This document shows positions 44,506 through 54,181 of a stretch of 64,000 nt of DNA, one piece after another. Position 1 is the first letter of the stretch; every line of letters starts with the position of its first letter. A model generated the notes under the pieces. The model saw only the letters and a program-made list of their open reading frames with translations. It did not search any database and was not told the origin of the DNA. This DNA is from an uncultured Alphaproteobacteria bacterium (lineage in GTDB: Bacteria; Pseudomonadota; Alphaproteobacteria; Rs-D84): contig CANSHD010000001.1 in the NCBI GenBank assembly GCA_947646585.1, forward strand, positions 501,210 to 565,209, given 5' to 3'. Made by a program: the position numbers and the translations under genes.

Positions 44506-46299
44506 TTATCCAACCAGCTTTTGCCAGAATGTCTTTTTCTGGGGCTGCTTTTTACGCCGGCGACGCGGCGCGTTCATTGTTGTCTTTTTCGCGTCCGCAT
44601 GCTGGGCGTTTTTCTTTTTCGCGTCCGTTGAGGGTTCGTGCGCGGCCAGCAAATCGTCCGTCTTGTTTTGTTCCGGTGCCACGCGCTGTATCGAATATTG
44701 GTCGATGTTCATCAGGCTATCATCGCCGACAATCACGATTTCGGTTTCGAATTTTGCCTCCATCGCGGCCAGTTCCGCGCGCTTGTGATTTAACAGATAA
44801 ATTGCGACGTCTGTCGGCACCGTCATAATGATTTTCTGGGCCGATTTCGCCAGCAGTTTTTCCTGCAGATGACGGAACATGATAATCGCCGCTGTCTGAA
44901 TTGACGGCACCACGCCCGCGCCCATACAGTGCGGACATGCGACATACGATGATTCCATAAAGCTGCTGCGCAGTCTTTGACGCGACAGCATCAAAACACC
45001 GAAATTGTTTATTTTCGCAACCTGGGTGCGTGCACGGTCACGTTTCATAACCTCGCGCATTTTTAATTCCAGCTTGCGGTTGTTCTTTTCCTCTTCCATA
45101 TCGATAAAGTCAATCGCGACGATTCCCGCCAAATCACGCAGGCGCAGCTGCAGCGCGATTTCCTCCGCCGCCTCTAAATTCGTGTTCAGGGCGGTCTGTT
45201 CGATATCTTTTTCCTTTATCGCACGGGCCGAGTTAACGTCGATTGTCACCATCGCCTCAGTCTGGTTGATAACCAGCGACCCGCCGGACGCCAGCTGAAC
45301 ATACGGGCCGTGCAGACCCTCGAGCTGTTTTTCAACGCCGGCCTTTACCATCAGCGGCACGCCCGCATCTTTATAGTTAACCAGCTGCTTTTTCGGTGCG
45401 CGACCGTACATCTGCTGGAAATACTGTTTCGCGGCGTCGAACGCCTCTTCGCCCTGAATAACCAGAACGTCGTCCTTGTCCGCCAAGAAATCGCGAACCA
45501 CGCGGCGCAACAAAGAATCCTCGGTATGGATTGTGACGGGCGCGACGGATTCCAGTGTCGTCTTGCGGATTTCATTCCACAGATTTACCAGATAATCGTA
45601 ATCGGCGGCGATATCCGCGGCCTCTGCCCCGAATGCGGCCGTGCGCAGAACAACCGTCATGCCCTTTGGAATTTTCAGTCCGTGCAGAATTTCACGCAGG
45701 CGCGCGCGTTCCGCTTTGTCCGAAATCTTTTTGGAAATGCCATAGCTGTTGCGTTTGCGCGAATTCGGCATCAAAACCGCAAAGCGCCCCGCCAGCGACA
45801 GGTATGTCGTCATCGACGCGCCCTTGCAGCCGCGTTCTTCCTTTACCCCCTGGACCAGCAAAATCTGCTTTGGCTTGATAACGTCCTGAATCTTGAACTC
45901 GCGTGCGCGCTTAACAAATTCCTTGTTGTCTTCGCCCGCACTGTGGTCGTCGTATTCCGCAACCTCGTCCCCTTCGTCGTCCGGGTCGTCATCGTCTTCG
46001 ACAATGTTCGCATGTGCCAGTTCCAGCAGTTTCTTTTTCTGCTCGGCCGTTACCTGATAATAATCCGGATGAATTTCCGAGAAAGGCAAAAATCCGTTCT
46101 TGCCCGAACCGTAATCCACAAACGCCGCCTGCAACGACGGTTCGACGCGGATTACCTTGGCCAGATAAATGTTCCCTTTTATCTGGGGCTTAGTCGTTGT
46201 TTCAACGTCAAAATCAGACACACGATTCGTTGCGGTATCCACCACCACGACCCGTGTTTCCTCCGGGTGGACTGCGTCCACATATATTTTCTTTGACAT
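44506..46299 (-). CDS. rne: ribonuclease E/G
   Basis: 597 residues. S1 domain with an acidic insert (EDDDDPDDEGDE, about 100-125). DNase I-like catalytic core with IDVNSARA and VAIDFIDME supplying the Mg-binding aspartates. Zn-link cysteines CPHCMGAG are also present. The RNase E start of mRNA decay and rRNA/tRNA processing lies here. The C-terminal scaffold region is short (about 60 basic residues: RRRRKKQPQKK), so the degradosome platform is small. The acidic S1 insert favours rne over rng. Start MSKKIYVDAVHPEE. Confidence 0.9.
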   Translation of the reverse strand: MSKKIYVDAVHPEETRVVVVDTATNRVSDFDVETTTKPQIKGNIYLAKVIRVEPSLQAAFVDYGSGKNGFLPFSEIHPDYYQVTAEQKKKLLELAHANIVEDDDDPDDEGDEVAEYDDHSAGEDNKEFVKRAREFKIQDVIKPKQILLVQGVKEERGCKGASMTTYLSLAGRFAVLMPNSRKRNSYGISKKISDKAERARLREILHGLKIPKGMTVVLRTAAFGAEAADIAADYDYLVNLWNEIRKTTLESVAPVTIHTEDSLLRRVVRDFLADKDDVLVIQGEEAFDAAKQYFQQMYGRAPKKQLVNYKDAGVPLMVKAGVEKQLEGLHGPYVQLASGGSLVINQTEAMVTIDVNSARAIKEKDIEQTALNTNLEAAEEIALQLRLRDLAGIVAIDFIDMEEEKNNRKLELKMREVMKRDRARTQVAKINNFGVLMLSRQRLRSSFMESSYVACPHCMGAGVVPSIQTAAIIMFRHLQEKLLAKSAQKIIMTVPTDVAIYLLNHKRAELAAMEAKFETEIVIVGDDSLMNIDQYSIQRVAPEQNKTDDLLAAHEPSTDAKKKNAQHADAKKTTMNAPRRRRKKQPQKKTFWQKLVG

Positions 46300-46509
46300 A
46301 TAATAATCCTTTGGTTTCAGGCGTATATGATATGGAAATAATCCGTTCCCGTGGGGCGGTCCAGCCCATGCCAAGGAATGGCGCCATGATACCCATCAGC
46401 GCATTGCGAATTAAGGAAAATATTGACAGTATAAACAGCAAATTATTTACCCCATGCCATATAAGCATATATAGCTTAGCATGAGATGTGCCACATTCGC
46501 AAGGTAATT
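46300..46509. other. 210-nt leader/intergenic region upstream of rne
   Basis: No ORF of weight. RNase E genes often carry long 5' leaders used for autoregulation, and this stretch could be one (minus-strand transcription). I see a short palindrome (GCATATATAGC, 46465-46475) but no strong hairpin set. Confidence 0.35.
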
Positions 46510-47535
46510 TTATTTGCTTTTCTTCCCGCGCCGTGGCAGTTGCGGAATTTGGGGTAATTTTTGCTTTACCTGCTCCTTCCATTTGTGCATCTGGGCCCGC
46601 AACCAGCGCTCATATATAAAGAACAGCCCGCCGACCCCAATCAAGGGCAACACATAATAGATTATGCGGTATGCCAACAAGGCGCCGAAAATATCGGCCT
46701 TGTCCACTGTATCGGGCAGCGCCACCAAGAAAATAGTCTCAAATACGCCGATGCCGCCCGGAACCTGGCTGAATACACCCATGGTCTGGGCGATTACAAA
46801 CAGTCCGATGAACACACCGAACGGAATATCAACAAACGGAATCAAACAGAAATACAGAACCAGTCCGGCCAGAACACTGTCCGTCATGCCCAGCAACATC
46901 TGTGTTAATGCCATCTTGGTACTGGGCACCTGAAACTTTATCTGGCCGATTTTGATGCTTTTCTTGCGAAAAACAATCGTCACGGCGAAATAAGCCAATA
47001 CCGCCGCCAGACAGAACGCAAACAGCAGGTTTATGCCAAAACGCGCCCCGGCCGCCGCCCCCAGAATATCGTGCGGTATTAAAAAGTATCCGATAACAAC
47101 AATCGACGCACAGCCCAGAAAATATGTAAATCCAGATATCGTCAGCATTTTGACAATGTCGCCGCCGCGAATGCGCCACCGTGTGTACAGGCGGTACCGT
47201 ATGGCGCCGCCGCTGACCACGGCGTGGCCGGCATTATTGCTGATTGCGAACCCCAGCATTCCTGCCAGCATCCATTTCCACCAGGACACCTTTTTATTTT
47301 CCCCAACATAATTCAGCGCCAGATAGTCATACAGCGCCAGCGCAAAATACCCCGCCAAGCACGCCGCGCACGCCGCCGCCAGATTCAGCACAGGTATGCT
47401 GATTATCGCGTGAAAAATATCGTGCAGACTGTAATTGCGCAGCTGCCAGTACAGCATGCCCGCAGCCAATACAAAGAAAAAAATCCCGGAGTAGCTGACC
47501 AGCTTTTTAAACAGTCGTTTGATTTTTATAGACAT
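46510..47535 (-). CDS. UPF0104/MprF-like integral membrane protein
   Basis: 341 residues, about eight transmembrane helices. Conserved NNAGHAVVSGGAIRYRLY and FSQVPGGIGVFETIFL motifs of the lysylphosphatidylglycerol synthetase transmembrane (UPF0104) family. Such domains flip lipids or lipid-linked amino acids. The soluble transferase domain is absent. Basic tail. It is monocistronic upstream of rne on the same strand. Confidence 0.8.
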   Translation of the reverse strand: MSIKIKRLFKKLVSYSGIFFFVLAAGMLYWQLRNYSLHDIFHAIISIPVLNLAAACAACLAGYFALALYDYLALNYVGENKKVSWWKWMLAGMLGFAISNNAGHAVVSGGAIRYRLYTRWRIRGGDIVKMLTISGFTYFLGCASIVVIGYFLIPHDILGAAAGARFGINLLFAFCLAAVLAYFAVTIVFRKKSIKIGQIKFQVPSTKMALTQMLLGMTDSVLAGLVLYFCLIPFVDIPFGVFIGLFVIAQTMGVFSQVPGGIGVFETIFLVALPDTVDKADIFGALLAYRIIYYVLPLIGVGGLFFIYERWLRAQMHKWKEQVKQKLPQIPQLPRRGKKSK

Positions 47536-47651
47536 TTGTATCCTTCTGTGGGGCGAATGTTAACAACATATGCGGAAAAAATCAAATCTTAAAAATAATT
47601 GCAAAGACCGCATCAAATGCTATCATGTTCTGCAATAAAAAAGGATTTTAA

Positions 47652-48365
47652 ATGATGCGTCCGTCACTGCGCAAATTCGACCAAATGCGCCCCGTTTCAA
47701 TGGAGACCGGTGTCAACAAATGGGCCGAGGGGTCCTGTCTTATCAAAATGGGCGGAACGCAGGTGCTGTGCACGGCCTCGGTCGATTTGAACCAGCCCCT
47801 GTGGAAGCGCCAGCAGAACAAGACCGGCGGATGGGTGACGGCGGAATATTCGATGCTGCCACGCGCGAATTCCACGCGCAAGGGGCACGAGCAGATGACG
47901 CGTGACCACCGCGCCACGGAAATATCGCGCCTGATTGGCCGCGCGCTGCGCAGTGTGGTTGATATGGAACTACTCGGCCGTCATACGATAAACATTGACT
48001 GCGACGTGATTCAGGGCGACGGCGGCACCCGATGCGCATCGATTACGGGCGGATTTGTGGCAATGGCGCTGGCGGTGAAATGGCTGATGGAACGCGGGCG
48101 CATACAGGAAAACCCGATACGAGAGAACGTTGCCGCGGTCAGTGCGGGTCTGTGGAAAAACGAACTGGTTCTGGATTTGGATTATGACGAAGACTGCGAG
48201 GCGGAACTGGACTCGAACTTCGTCGTCGCCGAAGGCGGGAATTTTGTAGAGATTCAGGCCACCGGCGAACAGCATCCGTTTTCACGCACGCAGCTGGCAA
48301 GTTTAATGGACATGGCCGCCGCCGCATGCACCCGGTTAATAGAATTGCAAAAGCAGGTTATATAA
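47652..48365 (+). CDS. rph: ribonuclease PH
   Basis: 237 residues: MRPSLRKFDQMRPVSM, the RNase PH core NKTGGWVTAEYSMLPRANSTRK, DCDVIQGDGGTRCASITGG, and DLDYDEDCEAELDSNFV. Phosphorolytic 3' trimming of tRNA precursors. It has ATGATG at the start. tRNA genes follow on the opposite strand. Confidence 0.95.
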   Translation: MMRPSLRKFDQMRPVSMETGVNKWAEGSCLIKMGGTQVLCTASVDLNQPLWKRQQNKTGGWVTAEYSMLPRANSTRKGHEQMTRDHRATEISRLIGRALRSVVDMELLGRHTINIDCDVIQGDGGTRCASITGGFVAMALAVKWLMERGRIQENPIRENVAAVSAGLWKNELVLDLDYDEDCEAELDSNFVVAEGGNFVEIQATGEQHPFSRTQLASLMDMAAAACTRLIELQKQVI

Positions 48366-48369
48366 AAAA

Positions 48370-48400
48370 ACAAAACCCACCGTTCGGTGGGCTTTATTTT
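48370..48400 (+). terminator. intrinsic terminator of rph
   Basis: AAACCCACC-GTTC-GGTGGGCTTTATTTT hairpin. Confidence 0.75.
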
Positions 48401-48404
48401 AAGA

Positions 48405-48482
48405 TGGGGCGGGTGACCGGATTCGAACCGGCGACATCCAGTACCACAAACTGGCGCTCTAACCAACTGAGCTACACCCGCC
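48405..48482 (-). tRNA. tRNA-His (anticodon GTG)
   Basis: Minus strand GGCGGGTGTAGCTCAG with the extra 5' G (-1) of tRNA-His opposite C73; anticodon loop TTGTGGT; CCA encoded. Confidence 0.93.
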
Positions 48483-48518
48483 ATACTCCAAACAGGAAAA
48501 TCGTCCCATTCAAAATAA

Positions 48519-48595
48519 TGGTGGAGCTGATCGGACTCGAACCGACGAGTGCGTGTTGCATGTCATCAAGTGTCCCAACCAGAACCATAAAAACC
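48519..48595 (-). pseudogene. degraded tandem copy of tRNA-Ala
   Basis: The first 30 nt (TGGTGGAGCTGATCGG.., the 3' end of a tRNA on the minus strand) are identical to the 3' end of the tRNA-Ala next to it. The rest retains TTGCATG and CAAGTG but has lost the anticodon stem, D-arm and 5' acceptor. It is a decayed tandem copy, or a remnant of integration at a tRNA 3' end. Confidence 0.65.
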
Positions 48596-48671
48596 TGGTG
48601 GAGCTGATCGGACTCGAACCGACGACCCCTTGCATGCCATGCAAGTGCTCTACCAACTGAGCTACAACCCC
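48596..48671 (-). tRNA. tRNA-Ala (anticodon GGC)
   Basis: Minus strand GGGGTTGTAGCTCAG, anticodon stem CTTGC/GCAAG with loop ATGGCAT, T-loop GTTCGAG, encoded CCA. Confidence 0.95.
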
Positions 48672-48752
48672 ATGCGAACGCTTATTCTATATTTCTTCTT
48701 GCCAAATGTCAAATCAATTTGCTACGATTTTTAAACATAAGGAGATTTCATC

Positions 48753-49313
48753 ATGGATTATACCGCCCTTAAGGCAGAAGTAGAGCAGAAAACAGCACAA
48801 ACAATCGAAGTTTTAAAGAACGAGTTCGCAGGCCTGCGCACCGGTCGCGCGTCCGTGCACCTGTTGGACGGCGTTCGCGCCGTGGTGTATGGTGCGGAAA
48901 TGCCGTTGAACCAGGTTGCGACCGTATCCGCACCGGACACCCAGACGCTGTCCGTGACCGTTTGGGATATAAACAATGCGCCCGCCGTTGAAAAGGCGAT
49001 ACGCGATTCCGGTTTGGGCTTAAACCCCATGACCGCCGGCGGTGTAATTCGTTTGAACCTGCCGCCGCTGACCGAAGAGCGCCGCAAGGAATTGGTAAAG
49101 GTTTCCGGCAAATACGCCGAAGAGGCCAAGATTTCCATGCGCAACATTCGCCAGGACGCAATGGGCAAGATAAAGCGCGCCGTCACGGACAAGGAAATAT
49201 CCGAAGACGACCAGCGTAAGTATGAAGACGACCTGCAGAAAGTATTTGAACGCCGCGCGGCCGAGGTTGACGCCCTGGCCAAGCAGAAAGAAGCAGATAT
49301 TTTGTCCGTATAA
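48753..49313 (+). CDS. frr: ribosome recycling factor
   Basis: 186 residues, three-helix-bundle plus beta-sandwich domain: ELKNEFAGLRTGRASVHLLDGV, then VPDTQTLSV-like strand, LPPLTEERRKELVK and RDAMGKIKRAV. It splits post-termination ribosomes with EF-G. First gene of frr-uppS-cdsA-rseP-bamA, preceded by AAGGAGAT. Confidence 0.95.
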   Translation: MDYTALKAEVEQKTAQTIEVLKNEFAGLRTGRASVHLLDGVRAVVYGAEMPLNQVATVSAPDTQTLSVTVWDINNAPAVEKAIRDSGLGLNPMTAGGVIRLNLPPLTEERRKELVKVSGKYAEEAKISMRNIRQDAMGKIKRAVTDKEISEDDQRKYEDDLQKVFERRAAEVDALAKQKEADILSV

Positions 49314-49335
49314 CCGATAATATTTGGATTTGCAT

Positions 49336-50100
49336 ATGTTCAAACTGTTCAAAAAAAAGCAAACTCTGCCCACCGCGTCGATGCGTGTGCCATCGCATAT
49401 TGCGTTTATCTGCGACGGTAACCGCCGTTGGGCTGAAAACCGGGGGCTGCCGCCGCTGATGGGGCATCGGGCCGGGATTTCAAATTTTGAAAATCTGGTT
49501 GACTGGTATATTGCGCGCGGCGTGTCGACAATCACGTTCTTTATCTTTTCGACGGAGAATTGGAACCGCTCGGACGAAGAGGTCAATTTCCTTATGGACC
49601 TGTTTTATGAGGAATTGAAAAAGAATATGAAACATGCGCTGGAAAAGAACCTGCGCTATCGCATTGTTGGCAGTCGTGCGCGCCTGCCGAAAAAATTGGC
49701 GGATTTGTGCGATAAACTGGAGGAGACGTCCGCGGAAAATACTGGCGGCACGGTTGTGTTCGCATTGAACTATGGCGGCCAGGCTGAAATTATTGACGCC
49801 GTGAATGCGGCGATTGCCGACGGCCGTCCGGTTGACCGTGACACGTTTGAAACATATCTGGATACGGGCGATTTGCTGCCTATTGACCTGATGGTCCGCA
49901 CCAGTAACGAGTTTAGAATTTCAAACTTTTTACTGTGGAAACTGGCGTATGCGGAATTGCTGTTCGTGCCCCAGCATTGGCCGGACCTGGTTCGCAGTGA
50001 AAAATTGTGGCAGTTCGTTCTGGACGAATACGCACACCGCGACCGTCGATTCGGCGGTGGTAAAAAGGCAAATTACGCCGGTAAACAAAAGGTGAAATAA
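49336..50100 (+). CDS. uppS: isoprenyl transferase (undecaprenyl diphosphate synthase)
   Basis: 254 residues. HIAFICDGNRRWAENRG holds the catalytic Asp in CDGNRRWA (the usual bacterial form is MDGNGRWA), then GHRAGI, FFIFSTENWNRS and RTSNEFRISNFLLW. It makes the C55 lipid carrier for peptidoglycan and O-antigen. Start ATG 49336 (MFKLFKKK), 22 nt after frr. Confidence 0.92.
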   Translation: MFKLFKKKQTLPTASMRVPSHIAFICDGNRRWAENRGLPPLMGHRAGISNFENLVDWYIARGVSTITFFIFSTENWNRSDEEVNFLMDLFYEELKKNMKHALEKNLRYRIVGSRARLPKKLADLCDKLEETSAENTGGTVVFALNYGGQAEIIDAVNAAIADGRPVDRDTFETYLDTGDLLPIDLMVRTSNEFRISNFLLWKLAYAELLFVPQHWPDLVRSEKLWQFVLDEYAHRDRRFGGGKKANYAGKQKVK

Positions 50101-50101
50101 T

Positions 50102-50749
50102 ATGTCCAACACAATACAAAGAATTATTGTCGGCGGCGTTTTGGCACTGATTGCGTGCATGGCCGCGTTGGGTGAATACTTTGGGCTGCCTGCGGTGCGT
50201 TGGCTGGGGGTGGCGGTTGTTGTCATGATGATGATTGAACTGGCGGCCATGATGTCGCGCAACCGCGCGGCGCTGCGCCAAAACCGCAACTGGATTGTCT
50301 GCGGTGCGTTTATGGCGTGGCTGCTGGTTATGCTGATGGCGATTTATTACGTCGGCACGCGTCCGTGGATTGTATTGTTGCTGTTGCTGATTATTGCGGC
50401 GGCGGATATCGGCGCATGGTTCTTTGGCCGTCTGCTGGGCGGGGATAAAATGTGGGAAAGACTGTCCGCCGGCAAAACATGGTCGGGCCAGATTTGTGGA
50501 ATTGCATGCGGTACGGCGGCGGCGATTATGTACGGGCTGCTTGGGACGGATACTTTCATGCCGCAACTGATGTGGATTGGCATCAGCGTGGCGTTGCTGT
50601 CCCAATACGGCGATTTGACCGCCAGCTGGATAAAGCGTCGCATGGGGGTAAAGGATTTCGGTAACATTCTGCCCGGCCACGGCGGTCTGCTGGACCGGTT
50701 TGACGGCTGGATTTATGTTCTGCCGATAATTTGGCTGGTTATGTTATAG
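50102..50749 (+). CDS. cdsA: phosphatidate cytidylyltransferase
   Basis: 215 residues, integral membrane. The CDP-diacylglycerol synthase signature is present: ALLSQYGDLTASWIKRRMGVKDFGNILPGHGGLLDRFDG. Shorter than E. coli CdsA (285), having fewer N-terminal helices. Follows uppS by 1 nt. dxr, which commonly comes next, is missing. Confidence 0.9.
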   Translation: MSNTIQRIIVGGVLALIACMAALGEYFGLPAVRWLGVAVVVMMMIELAAMMSRNRAALRQNRNWIVCGAFMAWLLVMLMAIYYVGTRPWIVLLLLLIIAAADIGAWFFGRLLGGDKMWERLSAGKTWSGQICGIACGTAAAIMYGLLGTDTFMPQLMWIGISVALLSQYGDLTASWIKRRMGVKDFGNILPGHGGLLDRFDGWIYVLPIIWLVML

Positions 50750-50781
50750 TTTTTTTCAGGTAAGGGAAGGGATAGTCAATT

Positions 50782-51840
50782 ATGCATACTTTGTTAACCA
50801 TTGTCGCATTGTTAATCGTTTTGGGCGTCGTGGTTTTTGTGCACGAGCTGGGGCATTTCCTGGCGGCGCGCTGGGCCGGTGTTCGCGTTGACACGTTTTC
50901 AATCGGATTTGGCCCAGCGATTGTAAAATGGCATGACCGTCGCGGCACGACATGGAAACTGGCCTGTCTGCCGCTGGGCGGATATGTATCCATTTACGGG
51001 CAAGAGGATATGTTCGACCGTAAAAAGTATGAAGAACTGCCCGCAGCCAAGAAAAAGGGCCATTATCTGTCCGCGCCCGCATGGAAACAGTTCATCATCA
51101 TTGCGGCCGGCGTGACAATGAACTTTATTCTGGCATGGTTTATATATTCATTCCTGTTTATGTTTCAGCCGAAAACGGTCCAGTTGCCGGTCGTCGGCCA
51201 GGTTATTCAGGAATCGGTCGCATTCAATGCCGGCGTAAAACCGGGCGACGTTGTCATTCGCATTGATGAAGAGAAAATCACCAACTGGGGCGAACTGATT
51301 ATCGCCAAGGAAATCGCCTCAAACCGTGATGCGAACGTGTTGCTGGTTCGCGGCGACAAACTGGTTCAGGTAAAATTGGCGCCGGCCGAACGCTGGGGCC
51401 TTATCGCCGACGGCAGCAAGACCGAGTTCCGCAAGAAAGGCTTTTTCGGTGCCATTTATTCCGGCGCGCGCGAAACATACCACCAGTCGAAAACGCTGTT
51501 GGTCGTGTTAAAACAGATTGTAACGGGCGAACGTTCGTCAAAGCAGCTGGGTTCGTTCATCACAATCGCAGAGGTTTCCGGCCAGGCCATGGCGATGGGA
51601 TTCTTTGCATTGCTGTCGATAATCGCGCTGCTGTCGGTAAATCTGGCTGTAATCAATTTGTTGCCGTTGCCGGTGCTGGATGGCGGATATCTGCTGATAT
51701 TGATAATAGAGGCCATTACACGTCGCAAGCTGGGCGGTCGCGGCATGGAAATTGCGATTATTGCAGGATGGATATTGATATTCGGGCTGTTTGTGCTTAC
51801 TATGTGGAACGACCTGGCGCGGGTCTTTGGGTTGAATTGA
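50782..51840 (+). CDS. rseP: site-2 intramembrane zinc protease RseP
   Basis: 352 residues. VHELGHFLAARWAGVRV (zinc HExxH in helix 1). One PDZ domain (about 120-190, VAFNAGVKPGDVVIRIDEEKI), where E. coli RseP has two, followed by the NLLPLPVLDGGYLL motif supplying the third zinc ligand. It cleaves anti-sigma factors and remnant signal peptides in the membrane. Confidence 0.93.
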   Translation: MHTLLTIVALLIVLGVVVFVHELGHFLAARWAGVRVDTFSIGFGPAIVKWHDRRGTTWKLACLPLGGYVSIYGQEDMFDRKKYEELPAAKKKGHYLSAPAWKQFIIIAAGVTMNFILAWFIYSFLFMFQPKTVQLPVVGQVIQESVAFNAGVKPGDVVIRIDEEKITNWGELIIAKEIASNRDANVLLVRGDKLVQVKLAPAERWGLIADGSKTEFRKKGFFGAIYSGARETYHQSKTLLVVLKQIVTGERSSKQLGSFITIAEVSGQAMAMGFFALLSIIALLSVNLAVINLLPLPVLDGGYLLILIIEAITRRKLGGRGMEIAIIAGWILIFGLFVLTMWNDLARVFGLN

Positions 51841-51841
51841 T

Positions 51842-54127
51842 ATGAATAACACTAAAAAAATATTGTTTGCAACTGTTGCGGCGGCGGCCGCCATGCCGGC
51901 GGCGGCGGGCGTGTCGCGTATCGACGTCACCGGGAACCAGCGTATGGACGCGGAATCCATTCGTATTCTGGCCGATGTTAAGGTTGGCGAAAACATCACG
52001 TCCCAGCGTACAAACCAAATCGCAAAAAAGTTGCAGGAAAGCGGCTACTTTTCCAAAATCAATGTCCGCATGTCGGGCGACGTGCTGAAAATTGACATTA
52101 CCGAGGCCCCGATTGTCAATCAGGTCACGGTTGAGGGGAATGATGAAATCTCGGTCGACGACCTGAAGAAAGAGGTAAAAACGCGCGAGCGCACCTCGTA
52201 TGACGAATCCGTAATTGGCGGCGACGTTCAGCGCATGCTGACCCTGTACCAGCGCAAGGGATATTTCGGAACCAAAATCAATCCGAAAAAGATTGCGTTG
52301 GACGACAACCGTGTGAATATCGTCTATGAGATAACAGAGGGGCATCCGACATATATCCGCGATATAAAATTTGAAGGGAACAAGAAATTCCGCTCCAAGG
52401 ATCTGCGCGGTGCGATTTTGTCGCGTGAACACGCCTGGTGGCGCATCATGACCCAGTTTGACGTATTCGACGAAGACCGTATTCTGTATGACCAGCAGAT
52501 GCTGCGCCAGTTTTATCTGCGCAACGGCTATGTCGATTTTCAGGTAAAAAGCGCCAACGGCGTGTTTACGCCCGACCGCGAATATTATTCGGTTACGTTT
52601 GTCGTGGACGAAGGGCCGCAGTATAAAATCGGCAATGTCACGATTGACAACCCGTTCCCGGACGTTCCGGACAAGGTTTTGCGCGACGCGCTGAAAATAT
52701 CCAAAAAGCAGGTCTATAACATAGATAAGGTTGAAGAGACCATAACGTCCCTGCGCGGCGCGATTGCGGAATACGGATATGCGTTTATCACGGTTGAACC
52801 CGTCCCGGTAAAGCATGACGACACACGCACGATTGATATGGAATTCAAGATAGAGAAGACAAACAGAATCTATCTGAATTCGATAAACATTTTAGGCAAT
52901 GTCCGTACATTCGACAGCGTGATAGAGCAGTCTTTGCCGATGCGCGCGGGCGACCCGTTCTCGCTTCAGGATATTGAAACCGGCCGCCAGAATTTGATGC
53001 GCACCCGTTATTTCAAAGATGTTCAGATGGTCCCATCCCGCATTGCGGACGCGAACATGATGAATTTGGACGTGCGTGTGGAGGAACAGCCCACCGGCGA
53101 ACTGTCCGGCGGTTTTGGCTGGTCCAACATAAACGGTTTTATGATTGACGCCGGCATCACCGAAAGCAATTTCATGGGCCGCGGCCAGGTGGTCCAATTA
53201 CGCGGCTCAATCGCCGAATATCAAAAGCAGGCGTTGTTCAGCTTTACCGAACCGTACCTGTTCGGCCGCGCGCTGTCCGCCGGTTTTGACGTATCTTATA
53301 CCATGTATAATTATTCGTCGCTGGGCTCGCTCGGCTATGACCGCGACTCGTTCGCCGTAACGGGCCGCATGGGATGGCGTTTAACCGACCACTGGTTCCA
53401 GACATTGCGTCTGTCGGCATCGTTCGACCAGAACTATGATATTCAGTTGTCCGGCTGGCATGATGCGAACCTGTATACATTGGGGACGAATTTCCGTTAT
53501 CATAATCTGGACACCAATTTCCAGCAGAACACGCATACCGGCGTTGTCGGAAATATCGGCGTTGCGTACACGGGTTTTGGCGGAACCGAAACGTTCATGC
53601 GATACAGTGCGGACGTTACCGGAATGGTTAAATTCTTTTCCGACCGGTGGCAGTTGAAATCCAGCCTGGATTTCGGTTTGATTCAGCCGCTGGACGGCGA
53701 TTATGTATCGCGTGTTTACCGTTATTTCTTAGGTGGCGAGACTTTGCGCGGCTTTGACGTCGCCGGTGTCGGCAGCCGAAATTGGGCATACTCCACATAT
53801 TCTCTTGGCGGTATGTGGAAGGTTAACGGCTCGACCCAGTTGAATTTCCCAATCTTTATCCCGGACGAATACCAGATAAAGGGATTTGTATTTATGGATT
53901 ACGGTATTTTGGGTAAACCGCCCAAGGCCGAGGATTATTATCCCCAGAACATGCACAGTCCCGAATATGCAAACCATATCGACGATGACATCCGTACGTC
54001 TTATGGTGTGGGTATTTACTGGAATACGCCCATGGGCCCGATGAACTTCAGCTGGGGCTGGCCGTTGAAATTGAACAAGTACGACCGCGAACAGCGATTC
54101 CTGTTGTCCTTTGAGACCCAGTTCTAA
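51842..54127 (+). CDS. bamA: outer-membrane assembly factor BamA
   Basis: 761 residues. Signal peptide (AAAAMPAAAGV), five POTRA domains (about 22-350; each with a GN/GY pattern such as VEGNDEISVDDL and FEGNKKF), and a 16-strand barrel. The conserved VRGF-type loop motif appears as ETLRGFDVAGVGSR and the barrel ends in FLLSFETQF. BamA inserts the barrel proteins of the envelope, including those at 1108-2553. Starts 1 nt after rseP. lpxD, which normally follows, is absent. Confidence 0.95.
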   Translation: MNNTKKILFATVAAAAAMPAAAGVSRIDVTGNQRMDAESIRILADVKVGENITSQRTNQIAKKLQESGYFSKINVRMSGDVLKIDITEAPIVNQVTVEGNDEISVDDLKKEVKTRERTSYDESVIGGDVQRMLTLYQRKGYFGTKINPKKIALDDNRVNIVYEITEGHPTYIRDIKFEGNKKFRSKDLRGAILSREHAWWRIMTQFDVFDEDRILYDQQMLRQFYLRNGYVDFQVKSANGVFTPDREYYSVTFVVDEGPQYKIGNVTIDNPFPDVPDKVLRDALKISKKQVYNIDKVEETITSLRGAIAEYGYAFITVEPVPVKHDDTRTIDMEFKIEKTNRIYLNSINILGNVRTFDSVIEQSLPMRAGDPFSLQDIETGRQNLMRTRYFKDVQMVPSRIADANMMNLDVRVEEQPTGELSGGFGWSNINGFMIDAGITESNFMGRGQVVQLRGSIAEYQKQALFSFTEPYLFGRALSAGFDVSYTMYNYSSLGSLGYDRDSFAVTGRMGWRLTDHWFQTLRLSASFDQNYDIQLSGWHDANLYTLGTNFRYHNLDTNFQQNTHTGVVGNIGVAYTGFGGTETFMRYSADVTGMVKFFSDRWQLKSSLDFGLIQPLDGDYVSRVYRYFLGGETLRGFDVAGVGSRNWAYSTYSLGGMWKVNGSTQLNFPIFIPDEYQIKGFVFMDYGILGKPPKAEDYYPQNMHSPEYANHIDDDIRTSYGVGIYWNTPMGPMNFSWGWPLKLNKYDREQRFLLSFETQF

Positions 54128-54142
54128 TTCGGGGCGCACAAA

Positions 54143-54181
54143 TAAAAAACAGAGGCCGAACGGTCCCTGTTTTTTTGTTTT
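54143..54181. terminator. bidirectional terminator after bamA
   Basis: AAAAACAGAGGCCG-AAC-GGTCCCTGTTTTTTTG, an imperfect hairpin with U-tract. Confidence 0.75.

Noticed and set aside
48519..48595. Attachment site (attL/attR) of an integrated element
   Set aside because: The 30-bp direct repeat is only 77 bp from its partner and the intervening DNA aligns to a decayed tRNA, so tandem duplication explains it better. No integrase is near.
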